Shown: positions 36,425 through 46,083 of the stretch, piece by piece
Layout of the letters: every line of letters begins with the position of its first letter
Position numbering within the stretch: position 1 is the stretch's first letter
Source of the DNA: a virus
Virus record (IMG/VR): IMGVR_UViG_3300042302_000730
Coordinates: 16,742-80,741 of that record
DNA length: 64,000 nucleotides
Direction: 5' to 3' (one strand)
Program-made: the position numbers and the translations under genes
The notes under the pieces: generated by a model
The model's input: only the letters and a program-made list of their open reading frames with translations
Database searches by the model: none
What the model was told of the DNA's origin: nothing

Positions 36425-38455
36425 ATGTTAGACTTTTTTTCTTTTAAATTATCGCCAGAATTCCTAGAGAGTTATAAACAAACAGAACCTCCTTTTGGAT
36501 TTAAAGATGCTGCTACTAACTCTTTAGGAGAAATCACTTTTATTCGTACTTATTCTAGGATGAAAGAAGATGGGACTAAAGAAAGATGGCATGAAGTTTG
36601 CAAACGTGTAGTTGAAGGAATGTATTCAGTACAAAAAAATCATGCTAAAGAAAATAGACTCCCGTGGAATGATTATAAGGCTCAAAAATCTGCTCAAGAA
36701 GCATACGACCGTTTATTTACATTAAAATGGACACCACCTGGTCGTGGTCTTTGGGCTTTTGGAACTCCAATGACTATGGAAAGCCGTAACTCTGCATCTC
36801 TTCAAAATTGTGCAATGGTCTCTACCCGTGATATTGACAGAAACGATCCAGGAGCATTGTTCGCTTGGGTTATGGATGCATTAATGTTAGGCATAGGAGT
36901 AGGGTTCGATACTCTTGGACAAGATAAAGAAATGTCTATTTACTCTCCAACAGAACCAGAAAATATCTGGGATATTCCAGATACTCGTGAAGGCTGGGTA
37001 GATTCTGTAAGAATGCTTTTAAATTCATACCTGCGCCCTAATCAGGCTATACAAAAGTTTAACTATGACCTTATCCGTCCTCTAGGAGCCCCTATAAAAG
37101 GCTTTGGAGGGGTTGCCAGCGGCCCAGGACCACTTATTGCATTACACAATAAGATAGATAAAGTAATTGGTGGTAGAGCAGGAGAAACACTTGATTCTCG
37201 TGCAATAGTAGATATTGTAAACCTTATTGGCACATGTGTTGTTTCTGGAAATGTTCGTCGTTCTGCTACATTGGCTTTAGGGTTACCAGAAGATAAAGAT
37301 TTTATTAATTTAAAAAATGCAGAGGTTTTTCCAGATAGAAATTCTTTTGATTCAGAAAATCCAGGATGGGCCTGGATGTCTAATAATTCTATTTCAGCAG
37401 AAGTTGGAACAAAATATGAAGACTATGTTGACCTAATTGTAGATAACGGAGAGCCAGGTTTTATTTGGCTAGATGTTGCTCGTAACTATGGACGCCTTGC
37501 AGATCCTGCAGATGGAAAAGATTCTCGTATCATGGGATTTAATCCTTGCGCTGAACAACCACTAGAGTCTTACGAACTTTGCACATTAGTAGAAGTTCAT
37601 CTTAATAGACATGAAGACAAAGAAGATTTTTTACGCACATTGAAGTTTGCATATCTATATGGCAAAACTGTAACACTCATGCCAACACACTGGCAAACCA
37701 CAAATGGAATTATGCAACGTAATCGTCGTATTGGAACATCTTTAACTGGAATTGCATCTTTTGCAGACACTAAAGGTATGCCAACGGTACGACAATGGAT
37801 GGATGAAGGGTATCGAAAGATTCGCTCATATGACCATAGTTATTCGGAATGGCTATGCGTTAGAGAGTCAATTCGTGTAACTACCGTCAAACCTTCTGGC
37901 TCTGTTTCATTGCTTTCTGGTGCTACTCCAGGAGTTCATTGGGGTCCAGGAGGAGAATTTTATCTTCGTGCTATAAGGTTTGGCAATACAGATCCAATGA
38001 TGCATTTATTTAAAGCAGCAGGATATAAAATTGAAGATGATGTAGTATCAGCAAACACTTCAGTAGTATATTTCCCAGTAGCATCTGGGCACCCAAGATC
38101 TGAAAAAGATGTAAGTCTTTTTGAAAAAATTGGTCTAGCAGCAACTGCTCAAAAATATTGGTCAGACAATGGGGTATCTGTAACACTTTCATTTGATAAA
38201 GAAACAGAGTCTAAGTTTATTGCTCCCGCCTTACACATGTACGAGGGGCAATTAAAAGCAGTATCATTCTTGCCCATGGGAAATAAAACATATCCACAGC
38301 AACCTTATACTCAAATAACCAAAGAAGAATATAATTCTTATGTTGGAAAAATTGGAAAGATTGATTGGTCTGCTATTTACGATGGCGTAAAAAATTTAGA
38401 AGCACAGGGCGAGGCTTATTGTAGTACAGATGCCTGCGAAATTAAGTTTTACTAA
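36425..38455 (+). CDS. nrdJ: Adenosylcobalamin-dependent (class II) ribonucleotide reductase
   Basis: 676 residues, close to monomeric RTPR-type enzymes, which make dNTPs from NTPs with coenzyme B12 and need no second subunit. C129 in SLQNCAMVS and C386 in SYELC form the redox pair, NPCAEQPLESYELC (373-386) carries the thiyl-radical Cys (C375) and E377, and the end CSTDAC (C666, C671) is the thioredoxin-exchange pair. KPSGSVSLLSGATPGVHWG is the phosphate-binding loop. It lets the phage make DNA precursors without oxygen requirement. No cobalamin riboswitch is seen in the 124-nt leader. It sits among fibre genes, not in a replication block. Confidence 0.9.
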   Translation: MLDFFSFKLSPEFLESYKQTEPPFGFKDAATNSLGEITFIRTYSRMKEDGTKERWHEVCKRVVEGMYSVQKNHAKENRLPWNDYKAQKSAQEAYDRLFTLKWTPPGRGLWAFGTPMTMESRNSASLQNCAMVSTRDIDRNDPGALFAWVMDALMLGIGVGFDTLGQDKEMSIYSPTEPENIWDIPDTREGWVDSVRMLLNSYLRPNQAIQKFNYDLIRPLGAPIKGFGGVASGPGPLIALHNKIDKVIGGRAGETLDSRAIVDIVNLIGTCVVSGNVRRSATLALGLPEDKDFINLKNAEVFPDRNSFDSENPGWAWMSNNSISAEVGTKYEDYVDLIVDNGEPGFIWLDVARNYGRLADPADGKDSRIMGFNPCAEQPLESYELCTLVEVHLNRHEDKEDFLRTLKFAYLYGKTVTLMPTHWQTTNGIMQRNRRIGTSLTGIASFADTKGMPTVRQWMDEGYRKIRSYDHSYSEWLCVRESIRVTTVKPSGSVSLLSGATPGVHWGPGGEFYLRAIRFGNTDPMMHLFKAAGYKIEDDVVSANTSVVYFPVASGHPRSEKDVSLFEKIGLAATAQKYWSDNGVSVTLSFDKETESKFIAPALHMYEGQLKAVSFLPMGNKTYPQQPYTQITKEEYNSYVGKIGKIDWSAIYDGVKNLEAQGEAYCSTDACEIKFY

Positions 38456-38464
38456 GGAGATAAA

Positions 38465-39064
38465 ATGAATTATCAAATAATAAATGTAGCAACAGCAGAA
38501 AACTTAGAACTAATTGGCAAATTTGTTGATTCAGTTAAATTTAATACTAAAGAAGATCATATCCCATTACATGACCCTCTATTTAGCCAAGAAGGAATAA
38601 ACTTTGACATAACCACTTATGGAGATATGCCAAGAGAGGTTGTTTCTATCTTTGAAAAATATTGTAATGCAATACAGGAAGCCGTTTCTCAAATGTCTGG
38701 AATTAAATATGACCCACCTATTTTAGGAAAGAGTTATATTATGAGATATGCCCCAGGAAAAAATATTTCAGCAGGTCATTCAGCAGATAGGCCTGAAAAT
38801 GTGTTTAGGTCAATTATAAAGTGGAATGATTGCCATGATGGAGGAATCTTTAAATTTAATAACTATAAAATTGCAAAAAATTTGATTGCTGGAGATTGTA
38901 TAATTTTCCCAGAAACTGAGGAATTTTCAAGAGAGATTACTACTGTTGAAAAAAAACCAATGTTTATATCTGATTTTTGGAATGCTCCAACTGGACAGTC
39001 TCCCTATCCAGGTTTAAAGTATGAGGACATCTATTGGGGAAATCCTCTTTGGGAAAACCGTTAA
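38465..39064 (+). CDS. Degenerate 2OG-Fe(II) oxygenase-like protein
   Basis: 199 residues. YIMRYAPGKNISAGHSADRP (91-110) is the family strand with a His, and GGIFKFNNY...AGDCIIFPE the core sheet, but the distal His is not evident (FSREITTVEKKPMFISDFW). It may be inactive or use another geometry. AAGGAG lies 4 nt upstream, in the same unit as nrdJ. Confidence 0.5.
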   Translation: MNYQIINVATAENLELIGKFVDSVKFNTKEDHIPLHDPLFSQEGINFDITTYGDMPREVVSIFEKYCNAIQEAVSQMSGIKYDPPILGKSYIMRYAPGKNISAGHSADRPENVFRSIIKWNDCHDGGIFKFNNYKIAKNLIAGDCIIFPETEEFSREITTVEKKPMFISDFWNAPTGQSPYPGLKYEDIYWGNPLWENR

Positions 39065-39066
39065 TA

Positions 39067-39075
39067 TGATAAAAT
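39067..39075 (+). promoter_or_regulatory. Extended -10 promoter
   Basis: TGATAAAAT, 9 nt before ATG 39085. Confidence 0.45.
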
Positions 39076-39084
39076 AGACTAACA

Positions 39085-42000
39085 ATGTCTATTAAATCTA
39101 ATTTATATGCAGAAAAAATTTTTGCAGAGCACCCCATAGGTCTTTGGTCATTAGACGATGACGTCGATTATCTATCTTTAATTTCCAATACACAAAGAAA
39201 TTTAATAAACTGGGACTTTGTTGGTGCGAATGTCATATCTAGTAGCCAAGATTTAAACAAGCCTTTTGCAAACAGCATACTGAACTTAGTTGAATTTGAC
39301 GATTTTGTTGGCACAGAAAAAGAAATTAAATTTGTCGGGGATGATTTAGAAAACTTAAATGAACTAAACTTTGATTTAGAAACTCTAACTACAGGATGTT
39401 ATATCTATACAGATAGCCCATACTTGAAATCAGTATCAATTGGGTTTGAATATAATGATACTTCTTCTGCTGAAACTATTGAAAAGGTTACTCAGTACTC
39501 TTCTGGTATTTTTGGAAAATGGATTTTTATTTCTCACACCTCAATATTTCCAGATCAAGTTACATCCTTTAGACCAATATTAAAAATAAAATTTGAGGGA
39601 GGGGCTGCTTCTACAGATAGTTATCAAATTTTTACTAATGGAATAACTGTTGCACAATGTTCTGAAAATTTTAATACAACTTCTTTAGGACAGACAGTTT
39701 CTCCATTTCCATCCAACATTGGATTAACTGGGATAGATGGCGTTGTAGACTTAAATTCTTATGCTTTAGGTATAAAAAATGGATATTATTTAGTAAATAA
39801 TAATAGTTTAACTGCAAAAAACTCAAGCATTCCGATGGTCTATGGATCTGACAGTATTACAAAAATTATTCCAAATGAAAATAATCCATCACTAATTATT
39901 CCAGGTTTTGGCTTTCTAAATGAAACTGGAAGATATAAAGAATACACAATAGAGATGTGGATAAAAATTAGCCCTGACTCAAATACCGCATTAAGAATTT
40001 TTGGACCAATTGGGTCAACAGATGGCTTATATGTAGAAGATGGCTTTATAACTCTTGTCATTGGAAAACATTTTGCATCTCACTATGTTGGAGAATGGTA
40101 CAGGCCAATGCTTGTTCAAATAAAACTTTCTTCAAATAATGCTTCATTATTAATAAATGGAGAACAAGTTATTGCTTTAAATATTGATATGTCAAATATA
40201 GATTTGCCATTAGAGTTTAATGAGTCTAACAAAGAATTAGACTGGCTAGGCTTTTATTCTTATGAAAATGTTTATCCCTATGAGATAGATTGTATTGCTA
40301 TTTATTCGTACCTAGTTGCAGACCTTGTGGCAAAAAAAAGATGGGTTTATGGTCAAGCAGTAACCTCTCCCGAAAGTATCAATTCGGCATATGGAGCAAC
40401 GTCAGCATATATTGATTATCCGTTTGCAGAATATGCGGCAAACTATACATATCCAGATATAGGAAAGTGGTCACAGGCAACAACCGACAATCTTTCTATT
40501 ACAGCAAAAACTATGTCTCTTGCAAAATACAATCTGCCAACAATGTTTTTAGATGATTATACAAATGAAAAATTTTTAAATGACAACTCTTTAGTTCAAA
40601 ACGAGTCCGTTAATTATTTTACATTTAGGCCAAATGAAGACTGGAATAATAAAAAAACATATGCATATTTTGATAATTTTTCTATCATAAAAGAAGACAT
40701 TCATGGCCTTGTCGGAGTCATAAAGTTTGAAGAGGCATCGGAAGATATACAAACAATTTTTGAAATCTACAATATTGACAATGGAAATTATTTTAAAGCA
40801 ACACTCGAAGATGACGTAATAAAATATTATTTTTCATATAACAATAACGTTATAGTGCTAAATGAAAGTGCTTCGGTATTGCCAAATGCATATTTACCAA
40901 TAGGTTTTAAGTTAGCAAAAATGATTGAATATTTTGGCTCTAACCTATCAACATTTTTTGGAAGTAAAAATAGGTTAAGAGTTTATTTGGGGGCAAATCA
41001 TAGTGGTCTTGAAAATTTTAAAGGCAAATTTTATAAATTTCATATTTTTAGCAATTATAACTCAAGTTTGGTTTCTAGCCTATTTGAAATAAACGGCTTA
41101 GCAGATGTAGAAGCCGGAAATAGTTTTATGGCCCACACATCTACGTATACTTTAATTCCTGAATTAAGATACAACAAATTTTATTTAGACACAGCATCTG
41201 CTGGGTATTGGGAAGACTACATACCTTTATCATATTTTGGTTCTTATATTGATGACCTAGAAGGAAAAAACCATTACGATCTTGATTTGTTACAGTTCAA
41301 TATTGATTATCCATCCCCTACAGTTATTTATTCTACAGAGCAACAAGCGCCATGGGATTATAATGATTTAGAACTCAGATATGATCATACTGTTCAACAA
41401 TCTTACAACCAATTAGATAATGCTCTTTTTTCTGGCTGGGAAAACTATGAGGACATTGAGCAACAGTCTATTAAATCATATTTTTATAATACAGACAACT
41501 CTGCAGTCAAAAGTTATATAAGTATTCAATATATTACGGCAGGGGCTAATAAGAACTTAAATGAGTTTTCTATTGTCCAAGCATTAAGAAATGATAAAAT
41601 ATTAGATATATCTAATTATTCAAATTGGCAAAATACAGTTTTTGAGGTTGCAGATAACACAATTATTTATCCGCCAACAGGTGTAGATTTTAATTTATTA
41701 GCGGTTGTTGTTCATTTAGTTTTTAATTTAAAAGGAACTCAAAACAAAAATCTAGGTTTAAAAAAATTAGAAATTGCATCACAAGCATTTGACCATAACA
41801 GTGCAACTAAAATTGGAACAAGGTTTGGAACTCCAATATACCCATACAAAAAATCTGGAATTTATTATGACTATAAAGCAAAAAACCCAATTAGTATTTT
41901 TAAAGAAAGTGTTCCGTACTTATACTCAACAAGAAAAAGTGGAATAGAGGTAAGAGGATCGTTTCACCCATACGTAAATAGAGGTATTGGAATTCCAATA

Positions 42001-42675
42001 AATAGCAGCCTTTCAAATAATTATCGAGTAACTGCCTTACAAATGTGGCTAAGATATGATTTTGATAAGTTTCCTTATGGTGCAACGCAAGTTTTTGAGT
42101 TAGAACATAAAAATGACATAATTCAATTTTTTGTTTCTGCCTCCAGTCAAAGGGGAAATAGAGGAAAATTGTTTGCAGTCAATAAGGCAACTGGGCAACA
42201 AGTAAATGGGCTTGCATTTTATATTAATGGAAACTTAGTAAAAGATCCAATTTTAGAAGCAAAAGAGTGGTCTGTTATTGGTGTTTCTTTTGCAAGTAGC
42301 ATTAATATGGATAACTTTTTGGGGCATATAAATTTAAATGGGCCCTTTGTATTTAATAACATTGCCAGTTATCAATCTACTGCTTTGCAAGAGATTCAGA
42401 GCAAAGTCTACAGGCCGTGGCTTAGAGTAAAAAATAGTGGGTCCTCAGACTTATATTGGACATATTGGTATACATCTTATAATTGGGACGGGGTGTTGGT
42501 TTTGTCCTCTTCAGAATTATATGGAGTAAACCCAGCAAGCGTATATGAAGCATATATTGGCAGAAATAAATTTGTCATCGATAGCAATACTTCTGAAAGT
42601 TTGAATTTTATTGCAGATTCTGTTAAAATATATTCTGAAATGTCTTGGCAAACACAAACCGTAACACCAGTCTAA
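39085..42675 (+). CDS. Large tail protein with LamG-like domain, 1196 aa
   Basis: The N-terminus SNLYAEKIFAEHPIGLWSLD is common in tail-tip proteins. Residues about 285-400 (YTIEMWIKISPDSNTALRIF; LLINGEQVIALNID) read as a LamG/concanavalin-type jelly roll; a second is near residues 980-1090 (YRVTALQMWLRYDFDKFPYG; HINLNGPFVFN). These folds bind glycans, so a receptor-binding or cell-wall-binding tail protein is likely. It is followed by the head genes. Confidence 0.6.
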   Translation: MSIKSNLYAEKIFAEHPIGLWSLDDDVDYLSLISNTQRNLINWDFVGANVISSSQDLNKPFANSILNLVEFDDFVGTEKEIKFVGDDLENLNELNFDLETLTTGCYIYTDSPYLKSVSIGFEYNDTSSAETIEKVTQYSSGIFGKWIFISHTSIFPDQVTSFRPILKIKFEGGAASTDSYQIFTNGITVAQCSENFNTTSLGQTVSPFPSNIGLTGIDGVVDLNSYALGIKNGYYLVNNNSLTAKNSSIPMVYGSDSITKIIPNENNPSLIIPGFGFLNETGRYKEYTIEMWIKISPDSNTALRIFGPIGSTDGLYVEDGFITLVIGKHFASHYVGEWYRPMLVQIKLSSNNASLLINGEQVIALNIDMSNIDLPLEFNESNKELDWLGFYSYENVYPYEIDCIAIYSYLVADLVAKKRWVYGQAVTSPESINSAYGATSAYIDYPFAEYAANYTYPDIGKWSQATTDNLSITAKTMSLAKYNLPTMFLDDYTNEKFLNDNSLVQNESVNYFTFRPNEDWNNKKTYAYFDNFSIIKEDIHGLVGVIKFEEASEDIQTIFEIYNIDNGNYFKATLEDDVIKYYFSYNNNVIVLNESASVLPNAYLPIGFKLAKMIEYFGSNLSTFFGSKNRLRVYLGANHSGLENFKGKFYKFHIFSNYNSSLVSSLFEINGLADVEAGNSFMAHTSTYTLIPELRYNKFYLDTASAGYWEDYIPLSYFGSYIDDLEGKNHYDLDLLQFNIDYPSPTVIYSTEQQAPWDYNDLELRYDHTVQQSYNQLDNALFSGWENYEDIEQQSIKSYFYNTDNSAVKSYISIQYITAGANKNLNEFSIVQALRNDKILDISNYSNWQNTVFEVADNTIIYPPTGVDFNLLAVVVHLVFNLKGTQNKNLGLKKLEIASQAFDHNSATKIGTRFGTPIYPYKKSGIYYDYKAKNPISIFKESVPYLYSTRKSGIEVRGSFHPYVNRGIGIPINSSLSNNYRVTALQMWLRYDFDKFPYGATQVFELEHKNDIIQFFVSASSQRGNRGKLFAVNKATGQQVNGLAFYINGNLVKDPILEAKEWSVIGVSFASSINMDNFLGHINLNGPFVFNNIASYQSTALQEIQSKVYRPWLRVKNSGSSDLYWTYWYTSYNWDGVLVLSSSELYGVNPASVYEAYIGRNKFVIDSNTSESLNFIADSVKIYSEMSWQTQTVTPV

Positions 42676-42677
42676 TA

Positions 42678-42686
42678 TGGTATACT
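42678..42686 (+). promoter_or_regulatory. Extended -10 promoter
   Basis: TGGTATACT, 7 nt before ATG 42694. Confidence 0.55.
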
Positions 42687-42693
42687 GATGGTT

Positions 42694-43098
42694 ATGAATT
42701 TAAATAATAAGCCTAAAAAGAGTAAAGCCTTGCCTAAAATGAAGGGCCAAGTTGGAGAGTCTCGTATAAAAGTAATTGATAAATACTATGATTGGGGCCT
42801 TTATGTTTATAAGAAATCAAATGGAAAATGGTTTACCGATGGAACTGGATCTGTTTTAAATATTCCCGCTATGAAAGGGGACATATCAAAAATATCAGAA
42901 TTAAAAAATGCCGCAAAACACTATGGAGACCCAGGAGACGGTGAGTGCATTTTTGTTCCAGGTTTAAATAGAATTTCAGAAGAAGAATATTCAGAACAAA
43001 AAGACAGAATGTCTCAAGGGCTAATACCAAATATGAACGATTTAGGAGCAGTGCACGCAGCGCAGCAAACAGTAAAGAAATGGGGATCAGACGACTAA
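42694..43098 (+). CDS. Hypothetical protein upstream of portal, 134 aa
   Basis: A basic start (MNLNNKPKKSKALPKMKG), then DKYYDWGLYVYKKSNGKWFT, a beta hairpin. ATG 42694 is 7 nt from the -10; ATG 42688 overlaps the expected start region. TAATG overlap links it to the portal gene, so it is probably a head or packaging accessory. Confidence 0.55.
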   Translation: MNLNNKPKKSKALPKMKGQVGESRIKVIDKYYDWGLYVYKKSNGKWFTDGTGSVLNIPAMKGDISKISELKNAAKHYGDPGDGECIFVPGLNRISEEEYSEQKDRMSQGLIPNMNDLGAVHAAQQTVKKWGSDD

Positions 43099-44687
43099 TG
43101 AGTGAAGAAACGCAATACAATATTGGTGCAAGCATTGATGAGTTAGTTGATATAAATGATCAATTTAAAAAAAGCGATCCTTTTAATAAAACTTGGGATG
43201 AATTAAAAAATTTAACTGGTTTAGATAATAATTTTAAAAGACGTGCTGCAAGAATGTCCAAAGTAGAAGCAAGTCCAGCATACATGAATAGTGCTCTTGC
43301 AATTAGTTCAGGACGTGATGACGCAAAATCTAAAGAAATTAATCCAGGAGTTTTGTATAGAAATGCTTATGGTTTATTTGATGTTATTACCCCACCATGG
43401 AACGTTTATGAATTGGCAAATTATTACGATACATCTTTTGCTAACCATGCAGCAATCGATGCAAAAGTAGAGAATATTGTTGGACTTGGTTACAAATTTG
43501 AAATTTCTCCCAGAACAATGTTAAAACTAGAAGCATCTATGGATACTGCATCAACCGACCGTGCTCGTAAAAGAATTGAAAGATCAAAAATTGAACTTAC
43601 AGACTGGCTAGAAAGTTTAAATACAGATGATTCATTTACAACAACTATGGAAAAAGTTTATACAGACGTGCAAGCAACAGGAAATGGTTACCTAGAAATT
43701 GGAAGAACTACAAGAGGAGAAATTGGGTATGTTGGACATATTCCTGCAACAACAATGCGTGTGCGTCGCATGCGTGATGGTTTTGTTCAAATTATTGCAA
43801 ACAAGGTAGTTTATTTTAGAAATTTTGGGGCTAAAAATCCTAATCCAGTCACACTAGACAATCGTCCAAATGAAATTATTCATTTAAAACAATACTCTCC
43901 ATTAAACACATTTTATGGAGTGCCAGATATTATTTCTGCCATTTCTTCATTACATGGAGATCAGTTGGCATCTCAATACAATATAGATTATTTTTCTAAC
44001 AAGGCTGTTCCAAGATATGTTGTTACATTAAAAGGAGCAAAACTTTCTTCAGATGCTGAAGATAAGATGTTTAGATTTTTGCAGACAAATTTAAAAGGAC
44101 AATCTCATAGAACTCTTTATATTCCTCTTCCCGGAGATAGCGATAACAATAAGGTTGAGTTTAAAATGGAGCCAATTGAAAATGGTATTCAAGATGGTTC
44201 TTTTAAAGAATACAGAAAACAAAATCGTGATGATATTTTGATTGCTCATCAAGTTCCATTATCAAAATTAGGGGGATCTGATTCTTCTGCAATTGCAGCA
44301 GCCCTATCCCAAGATCGTACATTTAAAGAGCAAGTTGCAAGACCAGCACAGCGCCAAATAGAAAAAATGATTAATAAAGTTATTCGTGAAAAAACTGATA
44401 TTTTAGAATTTAAATTTAACGAACTAACACTTACAGATGAAATTGCTCAATCTCAAATTCTTGAAAGATACGTAAAGACTCAAGTTATGCTTCCAAACGA
44501 AGCAAGACAGCAACTTGGACTCCCTCAAGCGCCACATGGAGATGAACCATTTCAATTAAAACCACAAGACGCAGCAAATGACACTGCAAATCGACAAAGA
44601 GATTCTGAAAGAACAAATACTCAATCTGACGGGGCAGCAACAGTTTCTGGTAGAAATCCAAAGGGTTCTGGCAGAGCGTCTCAATAA
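43098..44687 (+). CDS. Portal protein
   Basis: 529 residues from ATG 43098 (TAATG overlap; a frame to 43080 is less likely). PWNVYELANYYDTSFANHAA, TGNGYLEIGR, IIHLKQYSPLNTFYGVPDI, and the clip/wing region (ALSQDRTFKEQVARPAQRQI) match the PBSX-type phage portal family that forms the dodecamer for DNA passage. The Asn/Gln/Gly-rich C-terminal tail is disordered. Upstream of the protease and capsid, the standard head order. Confidence 0.9.
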   Translation: MSEETQYNIGASIDELVDINDQFKKSDPFNKTWDELKNLTGLDNNFKRRAARMSKVEASPAYMNSALAISSGRDDAKSKEINPGVLYRNAYGLFDVITPPWNVYELANYYDTSFANHAAIDAKVENIVGLGYKFEISPRTMLKLEASMDTASTDRARKRIERSKIELTDWLESLNTDDSFTTTMEKVYTDVQATGNGYLEIGRTTRGEIGYVGHIPATTMRVRRMRDGFVQIIANKVVYFRNFGAKNPNPVTLDNRPNEIIHLKQYSPLNTFYGVPDIISAISSLHGDQLASQYNIDYFSNKAVPRYVVTLKGAKLSSDAEDKMFRFLQTNLKGQSHRTLYIPLPGDSDNNKVEFKMEPIENGIQDGSFKEYRKQNRDDILIAHQVPLSKLGGSDSSAIAAALSQDRTFKEQVARPAQRQIEKMINKVIREKTDILEFKFNELTLTDEIAQSQILERYVKTQVMLPNEARQQLGLPQAPHGDEPFQLKPQDAANDTANRQRDSERTNTQSDGAATVSGRNPKGSGRASQ

Positions 44688-44712
44688 TTGAGATATTGTA
44701 AAAAAAGTGCCT

Positions 44713-44718
44713 TATACT
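44713..44718 (+). promoter_or_regulatory. -10 promoter candidate
   Basis: TATACT, 10 nt before ATG 44729, no SD. Confidence 0.4.
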
Positions 44719-44728
44719 ATACAGTAAG

Positions 44729-46063
44729 ATGATTATAACTAAGGCCCAATGGAACACTGAGGGCGAGCAACTTCGACTTTCAATGCCTTTTAGTAAGGTA
44801 GATAAAGAAAGACGCACAGTTTCAGGCTTTGCCACATTAGATAACGTTGACAAACAAGATGACATTGTTACAACAGAAGCAAGTTTAAAAGCATTTAAAA
44901 AATTTCGTGGAAACATTCGTGAAATGCATCAGCCATCTGCTGTTGGAAAAATGGTTTCGTTTAAAGAAGATAAATATTATGATACAAAATCAGAAAAAAT
45001 GTACAACGGAGTTTTAGTTTCTGCATATATTTCAAAGGGTGCACAAAATGCATGGGAAAAAGTTTTAGATGGAACATACACAGGATTTTCAATAGGTGGA
45101 AAAATGAATAAATGGGACGAAGCATATGACGATCAAGTACAAAAACAAATTAGAGTTATTAAAGATTATGATTTAGTAGAATTGTCACTAGTTGATAGTC
45201 CAGCAAACCAATTTGCAAATATTGTTTCTGTAGAAAAAGTAGATGGTGTAGATATTGTAAAAGGTATGGATACACCAATTGAAAATGTTTTTTGGGATAA
45301 AGAATCTGGAATTGTTATGGTTTCAGAAAATGAATCAGAATTAAGCCCTACCTCTGGTATTCAAATGCAAAACATAGGTTTCGTTGAAAAAACAGACAAC
45401 GAGAAAACAAGCATGATCAAGTTCTTAGTTGAAAGTGCTAATGGCACAAGTATTTCTAAGATAGACAAGGAGGAAAATCCTATGGCAAAAACAACAAAAA
45501 AAGAAGCAACAGAAATTGTTGAGAAATCTATTGCTACTGTTGAAGATGTTCAGGTCGCTCCACAAGAAGATGCCGTAGTTGAAGTTGCTGAAGTTACAAA
45601 ATCAGAAGATGTTGTAGCAGAAACAATTTTAACAACCGAGCAGGCTGTGGTAGCAGAAGTAACTAAGGCAGAAGAGCCAACAGTTTCAGAAGTTACTAAG
45701 TCTGAAGAGGTAGTTTCTGAAGTTAAGACTGAAGAAGTATCTAAGTCTGATGTAGTAATTGCAGAAGCAGTTACAGAAATCAACAATACTCTCACATCAG
45801 CCTTTGGCGATCTAGTTGCAACCGTTAAGTCTCTGCAAGAGCAGGTTAATGCAATTACAAAATCAATTGGAGCAGTAGCACAAGATGTTTCTGCAACAAG
45901 AGATGAGTTTAATGAATTTGGAAAGCGTGTAGATGCCGTTGAAGCAGATACAGCATTCCGAAAATCTGGCGATCTCGGTGAGATTGTTCAGGAACAACCA
46001 GAAATGGTTGAGAAATCCCTATGGGGCGGACGTTTCCTCAAAACAGCCGATCTATTTAGATAA
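44729..46063 (+). CDS. Prohead protease fused to scaffold region
   Basis: 444 residues. Residues 1-170 match the XkdF/HK97-type prohead serine protease: REMHQPSAVGKM (H67), GTYTGFSIGGK (S121) and ELSLVDSPANQF. Residues 170-250 are a linker. Residues 252-444 are a low-complexity acidic coiled-coil region with many VAEVTKSEE repeats, ending LWGGRFLKTADLFR. This part is typical of scaffolds and is also predicted to be made alone from an internal start. Confidence 0.85.
   Translation: MIITKAQWNTEGEQLRLSMPFSKVDKERRTVSGFATLDNVDKQDDIVTTEASLKAFKKFRGNIREMHQPSAVGKMVSFKEDKYYDTKSEKMYNGVLVSAYISKGAQNAWEKVLDGTYTGFSIGGKMNKWDEAYDDQVQKQIRVIKDYDLVELSLVDSPANQFANIVSVEKVDGVDIVKGMDTPIENVFWDKESGIVMVSENESELSPTSGIQMQNIGFVEKTDNEKTSMIKFLVESANGTSISKIDKEENPMAKTTKKEATEIVEKSIATVEDVQVAPQEDAVVEVAEVTKSEDVVAETILTTEQAVVAEVTKAEEPTVSEVTKSEEVVSEVKTEEVSKSDVVIAEAVTEINNTLTSAFGDLVATVKSLQEQVNAITKSIGAVAQDVSATRDEFNEFGKRVDAVEADTAFRKSGDLGEIVQEQPEMVEKSLWGGRFLKTADLFR
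45482..46063 (+). CDS. Nested in-frame scaffolding protein, 193 aa
   Basis: An ideal SD (AAGGAGG, 45467-45473) lies 8 nt before in-frame ATG 45482 inside the protease gene. The product MAKTTKKEATEIVEKSIATV... is acidic and coiled-coil with a C-terminal SLWGGRFLKTADLF that could contact capsid. This is the phage lambda C/Nu3 arrangement. The shorter product would be made in excess over the protease fusion. Confidence 0.7.
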   Translation: MAKTTKKEATEIVEKSIATVEDVQVAPQEDAVVEVAEVTKSEDVVAETILTTEQAVVAEVTKAEEPTVSEVTKSEEVVSEVKTEEVSKSDVVIAEAVTEINNTLTSAFGDLVATVKSLQEQVNAITKSIGAVAQDVSATRDEFNEFGKRVDAVEADTAFRKSGDLGEIVQEQPEMVEKSLWGGRFLKTADLFR

Positions 46064-46083
46064 ATCACTTAGGAGGTGTAATA

